From Curvibacter sp. AEP1-3 (GTDB lineage: Bacteria; Pseudomonadota; Gammaproteobacteria; Burkholderiales; Burkholderiaceae_C), in the NCBI RefSeq assembly GCF_002163715.1, contig NZ_CP015698.1, positions 1,302,001 through 1,366,000 on the forward strand: 64,000 bases of DNA, read 5' to 3'. The notes under the pieces were generated by a model. It was not told the origin of the DNA. It saw nothing but the letters and a program-made list of their open reading frames with translations, and made no database searches. Both the position numbers and the translations under genes were made by a program. Shown here piece after piece: positions 32,935 through 42,152 of this stretch (its first letter is position 1; each line of letters opens with the position of its first letter).

Positions 32935-33570
32935 ATGTCCATGACGTCTTTGCCTATCGCCCACCCGGCTTCTCCTGATCGCAACCGCCTTCGCCTGTTG
33001 GCCCTGCCCATGGCATTGGCGCTGGGCAGTTTGGTCGCTTGCGGCAAACAAGAAGAAGCCGGCGCCAAGCCTGCGGAGAAAGCCTCGGCCCTGGCACCTG
33101 CACAGGCTTACGAAAAGATCGCCGCTGAGGGCAAAGGCTTCACCGTGGGTGCCATGATGGCTGCCAACCCGGTGTATGTGTTGTTTGATCCCCAGTGCCC
33201 GCATTGCGGCCACCTGTGGCAATCGTCCCAGGCCTTGTTGCCCAAGGCAAAGTTTGTGTGGATCCCCGTGTCCTTCATCAACGGAAAGAGCGCACCTCAG
33301 GGCGCGGCCATCCTGAGTGCGTCCAACCCGGCTGAATTCATGGCAGCCCATGAAACCTCCATCCTCGCCGGCACAGGCGGCACACCTCTGCCGGCCTCTG
33401 TAGCGCCAGAGGTAGAAGCCATCATCAAGGCCAACACCGAGTTGTTCAACAAGCTGGCGGTGGAGTCCGTGCCCTATGTGGTGGCCAAGAACATCAAATC
33501 CGGCCAGGTAGTCACCAACGCAGGTGCCATGGAGACCGCGGCACTTGCCGAGTTTCTGGGTGTGAACTGA
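32935..33570 (+). CDS. DsbG/DsbA-like thioredoxin-fold lipoprotein
   Basis: A 211-residue periplasmic disulfide protein. N-terminal signal with lipobox LVAC in ALGSLVACGKQEEAG, then the thioredoxin-fold active site CPHC in VLFDPQCPHCGHLWQ and a cis-Pro region in ESVPYVVAKN. CPHC is found in DsbA; the HLWQ context and the short N-terminal part are closer to DsbG-type proteins lacking the dimerisation domain. Start could be 32935 or 32941 (ATGTCCATG). Probably handles thiol redox at the inner face of the envelope. Confidence 0.78.
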   Translation: MSMTSLPIAHPASPDRNRLRLLALPMALALGSLVACGKQEEAGAKPAEKASALAPAQAYEKIAAEGKGFTVGAMMAANPVYVLFDPQCPHCGHLWQSSQALLPKAKFVWIPVSFINGKSAPQGAAILSASNPAEFMAAHETSILAGTGGTPLPASVAPEVEAIIKANTELFNKLAVESVPYVVAKNIKSGQVVTNAGAMETAALAEFLGVN

Positions 33571-33575
33571 AGGCG

Positions 33576-34250
33576 TTAGAGGACTGCGTAGCGGCCGGGG
33601 CGGTGGTTGACAGCAATGAACAGGTTCATCACCACCGCCGCCAACACCGAGTACGCCACCCGCACCGGGTCGACCACGGTCAGCGCCAGCAGCACGATGG
33701 TGCAGTCCATGCCCATTTGCACCATGCCGGCGCGCCAACCACGCGCGCGCTGCAGGTACAGCGACACGATGGTGGCACCACCCAGACTGGCACGGTGCCG
33801 CGCCAGAAACAAGCACCCCGAGCCCAGCAGCAGGCCGCCCAGCACGGCCGCATAGGCGGGATGCAGCCGCTCAATGGCAAACAGGCGTGGAGACCATTCG
33901 GCCATGGCCGACAAAAACGTGATGGCCACGAAGGTCTTGACCGTGAATTCCCGCCCCATGCGCCGCCAGGCAAACCAGTAAAACGGCAGGTTGATCAAAA
34001 AGAACAGCTTGCCCAGGCTCACCCCGGTCGCGTAGTGCAGCACAAAAGCCGCACCGGCCGTACCGCCAGTGAGCAAGCCGGCCTGCCCGAACAGGATGAG
34101 CGCCAGGCTCACAAACAAGGTGCCGGTAAAGATGGCCTGCGCATCCTCAAACAAAGTGTGCTGCTGCACATCGCCTTGCAAGGCGGCAGGCAGATCAACC
34201 GGCCCGCTGGCGGGCTTGTCGGGAGGGGATAGAGGCATGGAAGAAGACAT
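33576..34250 (-). CDS. YitT-family membrane protein
   Basis: A 224-residue integral membrane protein with five to six helices (GTLFVSLALILFGQAGLLTGGTAGAAF, YAAVLGGLLLGSGCLFLARH, DCTIVLLALTVVDPVRVAYSV). The GQAGLLTGGTAG block is the YitT signature. It lacks the C-terminal DUF2179 cytoplasmic domain found in many Firmicutes members. Transport substrate unknown. Convergent with the DsbG-like gene, 5 bp apart. Confidence 0.8.
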   Translation of the reverse strand: MSSSMPLSPPDKPASGPVDLPAALQGDVQQHTLFEDAQAIFTGTLFVSLALILFGQAGLLTGGTAGAAFVLHYATGVSLGKLFFLINLPFYWFAWRRMGREFTVKTFVAITFLSAMAEWSPRLFAIERLHPAYAAVLGGLLLGSGCLFLARHRASLGGATIVSLYLQRARGWRAGMVQMGMDCTIVLLALTVVDPVRVAYSVLAAVVMNLFIAVNHRPGRYAVL

Positions 34251-34307
34251 GAACCGGACGGAGCAAGCATTGTGCCGCCCGCCGGGCCACGGCGGTTGAC
34301 GCGCGCC

Positions 34308-35147
34308 TTACCAGCTGGCCGGATCCACCTTGTAGTAGCCCTGCAGCTCGCGGTACAGCGCCGCGTCATAGCCGCGCAATGCGGCGCCCTGCTCGAAAAA
34401 CACCTCTGACACAACGGAGAAAAACTCTGCTGGGTCCTGCGCACCGTAATGGTCCAGCAGCACTTGCTGGTGCATAAAGGCTTCGCCCTGCAATCGCTCA
34501 AAAGCCGCACTCAACACGGCTTTCCAACGCTGGGGGTTGTAGCTGGCGTCTCCCGCCAACGGCAAAGGTGCCCCCATGGCCTGGCCGTTTTCCTGGTCCA
34601 GCTGGTGGGCGAATTCATGAATCACGACATTGCGGCCATCCTGCGGGTCGGCAGCACCCTGCAATACGTCCTGCCACGACAGGATGACCTGCCCCTGCGA
34701 CCAGGATTCGCCTGCCAGCGCCTGGCGCTGGGCATGGTGGACTCCGGCAGCATCGGTGTGGCTGCGGTCTACCAGAAACGCCGCCGGGTACAGCAGGATT
34801 TGACGAACCCCGGCAAAGTAGTCCGCTGGGACGCCCCGGGTGCGATTGAGCAGAAGCAGGCAGGCATGGGCGGCCACGACTACCCGCATTTCGTCCGTGA
34901 CGCGCAGGCCGTCGCATCCGATGAACGCCTTCTCCGCCACAAACACCTGAATGTGCTTTTTGAGTTGCAGCTGCAAGTCAGCCGGCAGGCGCGCAAACAG
35001 GGGCACCCGCTTGCGCAAGTGCTTGCGCCAAGCCGCCGGAAAAGGTTGTTCCTGCAGGCGGCTGCGCCGCCACGCCAACCAGCGCGGATACCCCAGGAGG
35101 CCGGCCAAGAGCGCAAATGCGGCGATACAAAACAAAGTAAAGGCCAC
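34308..35147 (-). CDS. mtfA: MtfA-type zinc metallopeptidase (M90)
   Basis: A 279-residue peptidase with one N-terminal membrane helix (TLFCIAAFALLAGLLGY). The zinc site is in VVIHEFAHQLDQENG (HExxH) and the later Glu in PAEFFSVVSEVFFEQ. E. coli MtfA binds the Mlc repressor of glucose transport and is activated as an aminopeptidase; it is soluble, so the N-terminal anchor here is a difference. Start is GTG 35147 with GGGAG upstream, which keeps the helix. Confidence 0.87.
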   Translation of the reverse strand: MAFTLFCIAAFALLAGLLGYPRWLAWRRSRLQEQPFPAAWRKHLRKRVPLFARLPADLQLQLKKHIQVFVAEKAFIGCDGLRVTDEMRVVVAAHACLLLLNRTRGVPADYFAGVRQILLYPAAFLVDRSHTDAAGVHHAQRQALAGESWSQGQVILSWQDVLQGAADPQDGRNVVIHEFAHQLDQENGQAMGAPLPLAGDASYNPQRWKAVLSAAFERLQGEAFMHQQVLLDHYGAQDPAEFFSVVSEVFFEQGAALRGYDAALYRELQGYYKVDPASW

Positions 35148-35229
35148 AGGTCTCCCGTTAGCGGCGTTGCATGAACGCTGTAACTGGAGGCCCTGCGGCC
35201 TTTTTCAAGCGCCCGCAGGCGCGTGGGGC

Positions 35230-35667
35230 TTAACGTGCCACCAGCACAGGCACGGGGCTTTGCGCCACCACCTTGGCGGCCACACTGCCCAGCACCAGGC
35301 GCGCCACGCCGGAGCGGCCGTGTGAACCGATGACGATGAGATCTGCACCCACGGTCTGCACGCTTTGCACAATGCCGTTGACCGCCGTCGCATCTTCCAC
35401 GAAGCGGGCTTCGAGCTCCACAGGGGCGCCATTGCGGCACAGGGCATCCACATGCGCGTGCGCCTGGGCTGCCAGTTGTTGACCGGCAGATGCATAGGCC
35501 TGCAGACCCGCAGGGTTCATTTCGCCAATGCCGATATAGGGGTAAGGGTCCGCCACATACAGGGCTGTGAGTCTGGCGCCGTGGGTGCGGGCGAGGTTGA
35601 CCGCAAGTTGGGCTGCGTGCTCTGAAGAAGCCGAGCCGTCTGTGGCCAGCAGAATGTGTTTGAACAT
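35230..35667 (-). CDS. Universal stress protein UspA family
   Basis: A 145-residue single-domain protein: MFKHILLATDGSASSEHAAQ, ADLIVIGSHGRSGVARLVLGSVAAKV and SPVPVLVAR. The GxxGxxxxxxGS ATP-binding pattern (SHGRSGVARLVLGSVA) is intact, so this is an ATP-binding-type Usp. Good ribosome binding site (AGGAGGACACC). Induced by stress or growth arrest in known members. Confidence 0.93.
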   Translation of the reverse strand: MFKHILLATDGSASSEHAAQLAVNLARTHGARLTALYVADPYPYIGIGEMNPAGLQAYASAGQQLAAQAHAHVDALCRNGAPVELEARFVEDATAVNGIVQSVQTVGADLIVIGSHGRSGVARLVLGSVAAKVVAQSPVPVLVAR

Positions 35668-35746
35668 GGTGTCCTCCTGTATTGAGATGCCACCACTGTG
35701 CGCGCCCGCTGCGCTACATTCCTTGACTTACATCATCAGCTCGACC

Positions 35747-36916
35747 ATGCGACACCGCCTCCTCGCCACACTTTTGATCTGCATCACCCCTGCTGCCTTT
35801 GCGGTGCAGGACTGTGAGTTCAACGGCCAATCCATCAACACCAACAATGGCGCAGAAACCGCCGGCAAAACCGGCATGGTGCGCTGCAAAGACCGGGACA
35901 CAGGCCGCATGGAGCGCGAGTACGAGTTGCGCAACGGCGACTCTTACGGCCTGATGCGCTACTACCGCGACGGCAAGCTGAACAAAGAATTCACCACCAC
36001 GCCGAATGGCCCCCGTGTAGGCCTTGAGCGCGAATGGGCCGCCAATGGGCAGCTAATCGAAGAGTTCACCAACGTGAACGGCAACGCCCGTGGCCTGCGC
36101 CGCAGCTGGTACGACAGTGGCGCACCCAAACGCGTGGAGTTTGTGGCGGATACCGAGCGGGAGGGCGCAGCGGCCCACTTCACGGCCAACAAGCAACTCA
36201 GCGAACTGCGCTGTGGCCCCAAGCCCTTGTTGGCGCCCCATGTGGACGATGCTGCCCTGTGCGGCTTTGGTGGAAAAGCATCTACCGTTTCCACGTATGG
36301 CAGCGACGGTAGCCTGCGCGGCACCCAGACCCTGCTAGCCGGTGTGGTGCAAAAGTCCACCCGCTTTTATGCCAGCGGCAAGCCGTCGGACGAATTGGAA
36401 CGCAATGGCACTCAGGTCAAAGAGAGTTTCTACGCCGAAGACGGCATCAAGCGTCGTGAAAAGCTGTGGGACGAAAGCAGTCGCCCCGCTCTCTTGCTGC
36501 GTGATGCCGAGTTCCACGCCAGTGGCACGTTGGTGCGCGAGCGGATATACACCGTGGTAGAGAGCAACGGCCGCAAGCGCAGCCGCCTTGTTTTGGATGC
36601 TCGCTACTTCCTGAATGGCCAACCCCAGAGCAAAGAGAAGTTCACACTGGAAGGCAGCACCGAAGTGCGCGAGTGGCAGCGCTTTACCGACAGCGGCAAG
36701 CTGCGCTTTCAAGGCAGCTTTGTAGCTGATGGTAGATACAGCGAGCGCGCAATAGGCGTGCACCTAAGTTTCTTCGAGAACGGTAAAACTGAACTCGAGA
36801 ATACCTACGACTCCCAAGGCAACATCAAACGCCAACGCGTGTGGGATGCAGATGGCACCCTGCGCAGTGACGACGAGTTGTTTGAAGACGGCTCACGCAA
36901 GGCCATGGGCAAATAG
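35747..36916 (+). CDS. Secreted MORN-like repeat protein
   Basis: A 389-residue protein with a signal peptide (MRHRLLATLLICITPAAFA). The mature part is built of repeated units of the type GxxxxYYxDGKLxxE (MRYYRDGKLNKEF, REWAANGQLIEEF, RSWYDSGAPKRVEF, FYASGKPSDEL, FTDSGKLRFQGSF, SFFENGKTELENTY), like MORN variant repeats of YwqK-type proteins. About ten repeats. A role in the envelope, possibly in binding, is inferred. Start at ATG 35747 includes the signal; the frame is open upstream. Confidence 0.72.
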   Translation: MRHRLLATLLICITPAAFAVQDCEFNGQSINTNNGAETAGKTGMVRCKDRDTGRMEREYELRNGDSYGLMRYYRDGKLNKEFTTTPNGPRVGLEREWAANGQLIEEFTNVNGNARGLRRSWYDSGAPKRVEFVADTEREGAAAHFTANKQLSELRCGPKPLLAPHVDDAALCGFGGKASTVSTYGSDGSLRGTQTLLAGVVQKSTRFYASGKPSDELERNGTQVKESFYAEDGIKRREKLWDESSRPALLLRDAEFHASGTLVRERIYTVVESNGRKRSRLVLDARYFLNGQPQSKEKFTLEGSTEVREWQRFTDSGKLRFQGSFVADGRYSERAIGVHLSFFENGKTELENTYDSQGNIKRQRVWDADGTLRSDDELFEDGSRKAMGK

Positions 36917-36976
36917 ACTTCTTCGCCTTGTCATATCGCAACGCTAAACTTAGTTTCAAATAAACCGAGAGCAGAG

Positions 36977-37876
36977 ATGCTGCGACTCATGAAGAAAAAC
37001 GCCGTCGTTGGCCTGATTTTGACTGCGCTGCTGCACGTCAGCACGTGGGCAGCACCCATGCAATACATCTATCCGCCGCCCGAAAGCGGAGGCGATGTAC
37101 GCATGAATTTTTACTGGGACATTCTGCAACTGGCGCTCGACGAGACCCAGAGCAAATGGGGCCCGTATGAACTGCAGCCCAGCCCCAAAGTGATGACACC
37201 CGCCCGCGCCGAAATGCAGTTGGGCAACAGCCAGGACATCAGCGTCATGGCTCGCACCACCAGCATGGAACGGGAGAAAAAGTTGCTCCCGATCCGCATA
37301 CCGCTCGACAAGGGGCTCACCGGCTACCGCCTGTTTTTGATCAAAGGCATCAACCAGGCTGCCTTCAGCGGTATACGCGGCAGCAGCGAGCTCCGGCAAT
37401 TCAGCATCGGACAGGCCGCAAGCTGGATCGATGTGGACATCCTGCGCTACGCCGGTTTGGACGTGGTGACCGGCCCAACCTACGAGAGCCTGTTCCCCAT
37501 GTTGGACGCAGGAAGGTTTGACCTGTTCTCGCGCGGAGTGAACGAAATCAGCGCGGAGCTCGCCAGCAACATCTCGGCCTACCCCGACCTGACGGTGGAA
37601 AAAAAGCTGGTGCTGTACTACCCGCTACCGCGCTATTTCTTTTTCCCCAGAACCCAGGAAGGTGAAAAGCTGGCCCAGCGTGCTGACGAGGGGATTCGCT
37701 TGCTGATGCGCAATGGCAAGTTCCAGAAGCGCTACCTGCAATTCAAGAAGAGCATTCTTGCGGACATCAACCTCTCGGGCCGCAGAGTCATCCGCATTGC
37801 CAACCCCACGCTGTCTAAAGAGACGCCTTTGACAGACAAGGAGCTGTGGGACAACCTGGAAGCCGAGCTGCGCTGA
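36977..37876 (+). CDS. Periplasmic solute-binding-like protein (SBP_bac_3 fold)
   Basis: A 299-residue protein with a signal peptide (MLRLMKKNAVVGLILTALLH..., cut after TWA). Two-lobe binding-protein pattern: YWDILQLALDETQ, then AEMQLGNSQDISVMARTTSMEREKKLLPIRIPLDKGLTGYRL, FPMLDAGRFDLFSRGVNE and DEGIRLLMRNGKFQKRYLQF. This resembles amino-acid-type binding proteins and chemoreceptor-linked sensors, but no transporter genes are adjacent. Ligand unknown. Confidence 0.7.
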   Translation: MLRLMKKNAVVGLILTALLHVSTWAAPMQYIYPPPESGGDVRMNFYWDILQLALDETQSKWGPYELQPSPKVMTPARAEMQLGNSQDISVMARTTSMEREKKLLPIRIPLDKGLTGYRLFLIKGINQAAFSGIRGSSELRQFSIGQAASWIDVDILRYAGLDVVTGPTYESLFPMLDAGRFDLFSRGVNEISAELASNISAYPDLTVEKKLVLYYPLPRYFFFPRTQEGEKLAQRADEGIRLLMRNGKFQKRYLQFKKSILADINLSGRRVIRIANPTLSKETPLTDKELWDNLEAELR

Positions 37877-37883
37877 ACGCGGC

Positions 37884-38630
37884 TCAGAACAACGACAGGT
37901 TCTCCGGCGGCGGTGGGCTGTCGCTGCGGGGCACAGCGCGTGGTGTTTTGGTGGCACGTTCCAAGGGTGCGGGCTCGCCTCGCATCTCTTGCGCAGGAAA
38001 GCACCGCATGAACTCCATGGCCTGCTGCGGGCTAGCGTCCAGCCAATCGGCGTAGCGCCCGGGCGGCACGATCACCGGCATGCGCTTCTCATCGCCGGGT
38101 CGGTGCATGCGGCCCATAAGGGGGTGGCCATCGGCATTCACCGTCAGCAAGGTGAAGCTGTCGGCCTGCTCGCCGCTGGCCTTGTCGGTCCAGCGTTCCC
38201 ACAAACCAGCCACCGCAAAAGGCTCACCGTCGGGCATGGACATGCGCCAGCGAACGGCACGGCCACCGTTTGCAGCCGCGTCTTCCCAGCAAGGATCGAA
38301 AAAACACTCCATGGGCACCAGCGCCCACTGCCGGGCAGCCCACGCATGGCGGAAGCTGGGTTTGATGGCGGCGGTTTCGCTGCGTGCGTTGTAGGTGCCG
38401 CGGGACATCTCCCGGGCATGCTGCGCATCTTTGCTCCAGGGCGGCATGAGCCCGAACTGGGCTACTTGCAGAGCCACACTGCCCTGCCCGCTGCGCACCA
38501 CGACGGGTGCGGCATAGCCGGGAAAAGTTTCAGCAGGCCAGCTTGCAGCCCCCACAGGCAAAGACGCCACAGGCCCCAGCCGTTGCTCCAGAAAATCGAC
38601 CCGCGCAGAAGGGATGAAGTTGGTGCACAT
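37884..38630 (-). CDS. SRAP (YedK/HMCES-like) abasic-site protein
   Basis: Forms a covalent link with abasic sites in single-stranded DNA. 248 residues. The catalytic Cys2 follows Met1 (MCTNF; MCGRF in most homologues). NARSET supplies the conserved Asn, VPMECFFD the active-site Glu, and MHRPGDEKRMPVIV the active-site His region with an enlarged loop. The C-terminal tail (about 210-248) is Pro-rich and likely disordered. It is a diverged subfamily but all catalytic positions are present. Repeat I copy 6 lies just upstream. Confidence 0.83.
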   Translation of the reverse strand: MCTNFIPSARVDFLEQRLGPVASLPVGAASWPAETFPGYAAPVVVRSGQGSVALQVAQFGLMPPWSKDAQHAREMSRGTYNARSETAAIKPSFRHAWAARQWALVPMECFFDPCWEDAAANGGRAVRWRMSMPDGEPFAVAGLWERWTDKASGEQADSFTLLTVNADGHPLMGRMHRPGDEKRMPVIVPPGRYADWLDASPQQAMEFMRCFPAQEMRGEPAPLERATKTPRAVPRSDSPPPPENLSLF

Positions 38631-38639
38631 GGCTTCAAC

Positions 38640-38696
38640 GCTATGAAATCAGGAGCTGTTCGCGCATATTCGACGGGCGCTGGCGGCTACTTTTGC
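38640..38696 (+). repeat. Repeat family I, copy 6 (between YlqF-like and SRAP genes)
   Basis: GCTATGAAATCAGGAGCTGT, then TCGCGCATATTCGACGGGCG, then CTGGCGGCTACTTTTGC. Arms GAGCTGTTCG and CGGGCGCT pair with G-U wobbles if read as RNA from this strand. It is antisense to both flanking genes. Confidence 0.75.
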
Positions 38697-38697
38697 T

Positions 38698-39705
38698 CTA
38701 TTCCTCGTCTGAGGGAGCGGGCTTGTCGGCCGCAGCCTCACGGGCATCGCTGTGACGGGGTTGATCAGGGCGCTTCACCTTTTTGAGGCGGATGAGGCGG
38801 GCCATCTCAATGGCGTCCTTTTTCATTTGGCGCTCCGCGTCGATTTGCTTGCCCTCGGCCAGCCACTGGGCAAATTGCTCCGGCGTCTCCAGGGTAATGC
38901 GGCCCAGCACCGCACTGCGGAAATCGTGGATCACGATCTCTGCAGCCTTGTTCAGGTTGATGCGCCCGCCCGACTGCAAGGCACCGCGCTTGCGGCCTAT
39001 GGCGTCCAACAGCTGTTCGTCGGTTTGCCCCGCCACACCGGTCAGCTTGTAGCGCGCCTCCAGCGTGCCGGCGTAATGCTGGCGCAGGTAGTCCAGCAGT
39101 TCGAGGGCGACTTCTTCTTCGTCGAAGGCATTTTTGCCGATGGCGCCGCTGGCCGCCAGGTTGTAGCCGCTCTTGGCCACGATGATGCGGGGCCACAGCA
39201 CGCCGGGGGTGTCGTAGAGGTAGAAGTCGTCCGCAATGGTGATGCGCTGCTCGATTTTGGTCACCCCGGCCTCGTCGCCGGTTTTGGCAGCGCGCTTGCC
39301 CTTGAGGGTGTTGATCAGCGTGGACTTGCCCACGTTGGGAATGCCGCAAATCAGCACCCGCATGGGCTTGGCCATACCGCCCCGGTTGGGAGCCAGTTCG
39401 TGGCAGGCAGCCACCAGCGCTTTGGCGGGGGTGGTCATGCTGGCATCCAGCGGCAGCGCACGCACGCCGGGCATGGCGTTGTAGTGCGCCAGCCAGAGCG
39501 CGGTGCGTTCAGGGTCCGCCAAGTCCTGCTTGTTAAGCACTTTGAGTGCGGGCTTGGTCGCCGTTAGCTCAGCCAGCATGGGGTTGGCGCTCGACCCGGG
39601 CAGGCGTGCATCGAGCAGCTCAATGACGACATCAATCTCCTTGATGCGCTCTTGAATTGCCTTGCGGGTCAGGTGCATATGCCCCGGGAACCACTGAATT
39701 GCCAT
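38698..39705 (-). CDS. YlqF/RbgA-like circularly permuted GTPase
   Basis: Ribosome-assembly-type GTPase, 335 residues. The G motifs come in permuted order: G4 (LNKQDLAD) first, then G1 (GIPNVGKST), then G3 (DTPGVL), which is diagnostic for the YlqF/YawG group. The C-terminal helical domain (about 190-300) follows, and the tail is basic then acidic (RLKKVKRPDQPRHSD). In Firmicutes RbgA matures the 50S subunit; the role in betaproteobacteria is less defined. Ends 1 bp from repeat I copy 6. Confidence 0.9.
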   Translation of the reverse strand: MAIQWFPGHMHLTRKAIQERIKEIDVVIELLDARLPGSSANPMLAELTATKPALKVLNKQDLADPERTALWLAHYNAMPGVRALPLDASMTTPAKALVAACHELAPNRGGMAKPMRVLICGIPNVGKSTLINTLKGKRAAKTGDEAGVTKIEQRITIADDFYLYDTPGVLWPRIIVAKSGYNLAASGAIGKNAFDEEEVALELLDYLRQHYAGTLEARYKLTGVAGQTDEQLLDAIGRKRGALQSGGRINLNKAAEIVIHDFRSAVLGRITLETPEQFAQWLAEGKQIDAERQMKKDAIEMARLIRLKKVKRPDQPRHSDAREAAADKPAPSDEE

Positions 39706-39879
39706 GCCGTATGTCTTTCTGTCGCTGCGCTAAACCCTGCATTGTCCCGTATGTGGCCCGCATGCACCGCTTAGACAGCCGCCCCTAGGAAAGAGGCCGG
39801 ATTTAAGGTGTCTTCACTAGGGGGCTTCTTGAGAATCCAGTCATAGACCTATTGATTCATCTTTCCACAGGAGTTTTCC

Positions 39880-40449
39880 ATGAGCACCACCCTCACCAGC
39901 GCTACCAATGACCTGATCGCCAGCTACGGCAACACGGCCAAGAACGTTATCAATGCCTACCGCCTGGGCAACGAGCGCGCTGCCGGCTACGTGGAAAAGA
40001 CCTGGTCTGCCGCCGTGCAAAAAGCCGGCAAGCGCATCAGCAGCGAAGTGCGTACCAACGCCCTGAGCGCTCAGAAGAAAATCACCGGCTACTACGTGCA
40101 AGGCGTCACCTTGACCACCGACACTGCTGACACTGCTGTCAACAAAGCCGTTGAGCTGGCCGGCAAGGGCTTGGAACAAGCCGCCGTAAACGCCACCCGC
40201 TTTGAGCAAAGCACCGGCCTGAACACCCTGAGCACTGTGGCCAACGCCGCCGTGCCAGCTGTGGTGGCTGTGAACAAAGTGGCTGCCAAGCTGGAAGCCA
40301 AGAGCGGCGATCTGGTGGCCCGCATTGCAGGCTCCAAGGTCAAGGCCAAAGTGGCTGGCGCCAAGCGCGCTGTGAAGAAGACAGCCCGCAAGGCTGCCCC
40401 CCGCGTGCGCAAGGCTGCAGCCGCTGTTGAAGCAACCGTAGCCGTCTAA
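39880..40449 (+). CDS. Phasin-like protein with a basic, histone-like tail
   Basis: A 189-residue protein. The first ~140 residues are Ala-rich amphipathic helix (NDLIASYGNTAKNVINAYRL, ELAGKGLEQAAVNATRFEQS) as in phasins that coat polyhydroxyalkanoate granules. The tail is Lys/Ala/Arg-rich (GSKVKAKVAGAKRAVKKTAR), like the DNA-binding tail of PhaF/PhaM-type proteins that tether granules to the nucleoid. Strong ribosome binding site (CAGGAGTTTTCC) and favoured codons suggest high expression. No PHA synthase gene is in the window. Confidence 0.72.
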   Translation: MSTTLTSATNDLIASYGNTAKNVINAYRLGNERAAGYVEKTWSAAVQKAGKRISSEVRTNALSAQKKITGYYVQGVTLTTDTADTAVNKAVELAGKGLEQAAVNATRFEQSTGLNTLSTVANAAVPAVVAVNKVAAKLEAKSGDLVARIAGSKVKAKVAGAKRAVKKTARKAAPRVRKAAAAVEATVAV

Positions 40450-40456
40450 TAGCTGT

Positions 40457-41995
40457 TTAGGCAGCCACGGTGCGGCGCCCCGCCACCAAGCGGTGGGGTG
40501 CCAGAAACTCCTTGAGGTAGACACCAAAGGGCATGGTGTCTGCCGCCTCAATGGCGCGCTGGGCTTCCCAGGATTGCGCCGATTCCTGCTCAAACTGTGC
40601 CTGCACCTCTGCCGCCAAAGGCTGCGCCAACATGGCGTCGCGGGTGCGGTTGCTTTGCGCCAACACAAACTTCGCGAACGAGCCTTGGTGATCTTGCTGC
40701 ATGGCTTGCAGCACGCGGGCGGATGGCAGTGTGTCCGGCTGCACCAGGCCGATAAGCGCATGGGCCACTGCTGCGGTGTACAGCGTGTTGCCATGGGCAG
40801 CATCGAGCGCTTGCGCAAACGGCTGCATCTGGGCCAGAAGCTCGCGCCCCCAGTCCACCAACGAAATTGCTTGTCCGTTACGTTGAATTTGCAAGCCGGG
40901 TTGGCGGCCGCGCTCGGCCACGTCCTGCTGGTTGCGCGCCAAGGCGGCGATTTCGGCAGGGGTGTCGTCAGGGCTGGCTGTGGCAAGGCTGTGCAGCAGG
41001 AACACATCCAGAAAGCGCATGGTGCTGCTATTGATGCCCACCACCTCGAAGGGGTCCAGGTCCATCAGCCGCACTTCCACATACTCCACACCGCGCTCGC
41101 GCAATGCGTGCAGGGGGCGCTCACCCGGGAAGGTGACCCGCTTGGGGCGGATGGTGCCGTAAAACTCGTTTTCGATTTGCAGCAAGCTGGTCGCCAGCTG
41201 GCGGTACTCGCCGTCCGGTCCCTGCACACCGATGGCCTCATAGGCCGGGTAGGCCTGGGTCAGCGCGCCCTGCAATGAATGGCCGTAGCCCTCCAGGCTG
41301 TTGTAGCTCACCGCGAGCGACGATTGCGCATCGCTCTGGTAGCCCAGCCGGCCCATGCGTAGGGAGGTGGCGTAGGGCAAATACATGGTGCCTTCGCTCA
41401 GGGGCTGCAACTGGTGCTGGCGACCTGCCACAAAGGTGGAGCACACCGCCGGTGACGCACCGAACAAATACAGCAGCAAAAACGCATGGCGACGGAAGTT
41501 GCGGATCAGCCCAAAGTACGCCTCGCTGGACACATCCGGGAGCGACCAGTTGTAGTGAATGCCCGAGATGGTTTGCATGCGTCGCCCGTAGCGGTGGCCC
41601 AGGCCCATGCGGTACACGGTTTTGGAGCGCCCCACGTTGGAGCTGCCGTATTGCCCCAGGGGAATGGCGTCGTCATCCGGCAGGCAACAGGGCATGCTGG
41701 ACACCCAGAGGCGCTCCTCGCCCATGCTTTGCAGGGTGAAGCGCTGCACATCGGTGAGCTCTTGCAAGCAGTCTTCCGGTTGGGCGTGCACGCCAGTAAT
41801 CAACTCCACCTGCGACTCGCTGAAATCGGTGGTGATGTGCGGATGCGTCAAGGCCGAGCCCATGCTCAAGGGATGCGGTGTCATGGCCAAACTGCCACCG
41901 GGGGTTGCGCGCAAGCTTTCTTTTTCGAGACCACGGCGTATGCCGCGCAGACGCTCGGGGGTCAGGGCACTGAGGGCCTCTTGTGTTCTGTCCAT
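40457..41995 (-). CDS. gshA: Glutamate-cysteine ligase
   Basis: First step of glutathione synthesis. 512 residues, close to E. coli GshA (518), class 1. Blocks: RGLEKESLRATPGG (ATP/Glu site), TTDFSESQVELITGVH, SGIHYNWSLPD, YVEVRLMDLDPFEVVGI and NGQAISLVDWGRELL. Start read at ATG 41995; two upstream codons (TTG GTA) are also open. Convergent with the phasin-like gene. Confidence 0.95.
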   Translation of the reverse strand: MDRTQEALSALTPERLRGIRRGLEKESLRATPGGSLAMTPHPLSMGSALTHPHITTDFSESQVELITGVHAQPEDCLQELTDVQRFTLQSMGEERLWVSSMPCCLPDDDAIPLGQYGSSNVGRSKTVYRMGLGHRYGRRMQTISGIHYNWSLPDVSSEAYFGLIRNFRRHAFLLLYLFGASPAVCSTFVAGRQHQLQPLSEGTMYLPYATSLRMGRLGYQSDAQSSLAVSYNSLEGYGHSLQGALTQAYPAYEAIGVQGPDGEYRQLATSLLQIENEFYGTIRPKRVTFPGERPLHALRERGVEYVEVRLMDLDPFEVVGINSSTMRFLDVFLLHSLATASPDDTPAEIAALARNQQDVAERGRQPGLQIQRNGQAISLVDWGRELLAQMQPFAQALDAAHGNTLYTAAVAHALIGLVQPDTLPSARVLQAMQQDHQGSFAKFVLAQSNRTRDAMLAQPLAAEVQAQFEQESAQSWEAQRAIEAADTMPFGVYLKEFLAPHRLVAGRRTVAA

Positions 41996-42152
41996 TACCA
42001 ATGGCCCTTAACTTTTTGACGGGGGCGCAAAGGTACCACAGGCGGATGAAACGTGCAGGACGCCGGCTTTCCCTTCGCATTGGCCCTCATTTGGTGCAAA
42101 TACAGGGTTTTTCAAGGTTTCAATTTACCGACCAGACATAAATAATGAGCGC

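Noticed and set aside
35190..35220. Terminator between mtfA and uspA (AGGCC-CTGC-GGCCT then T-run on the plus strand)
   Set aside because: Both neighbouring genes are on the minus strand, so a plus-strand terminator has no transcript to end; the minus-strand structure has no T-run.
36720..36762. Possible repeat I copy inside the MORN-like gene (TTTGTAGCTGATGG...)
   Set aside because: Only about ten bases at the left match well; the rest needs gaps.
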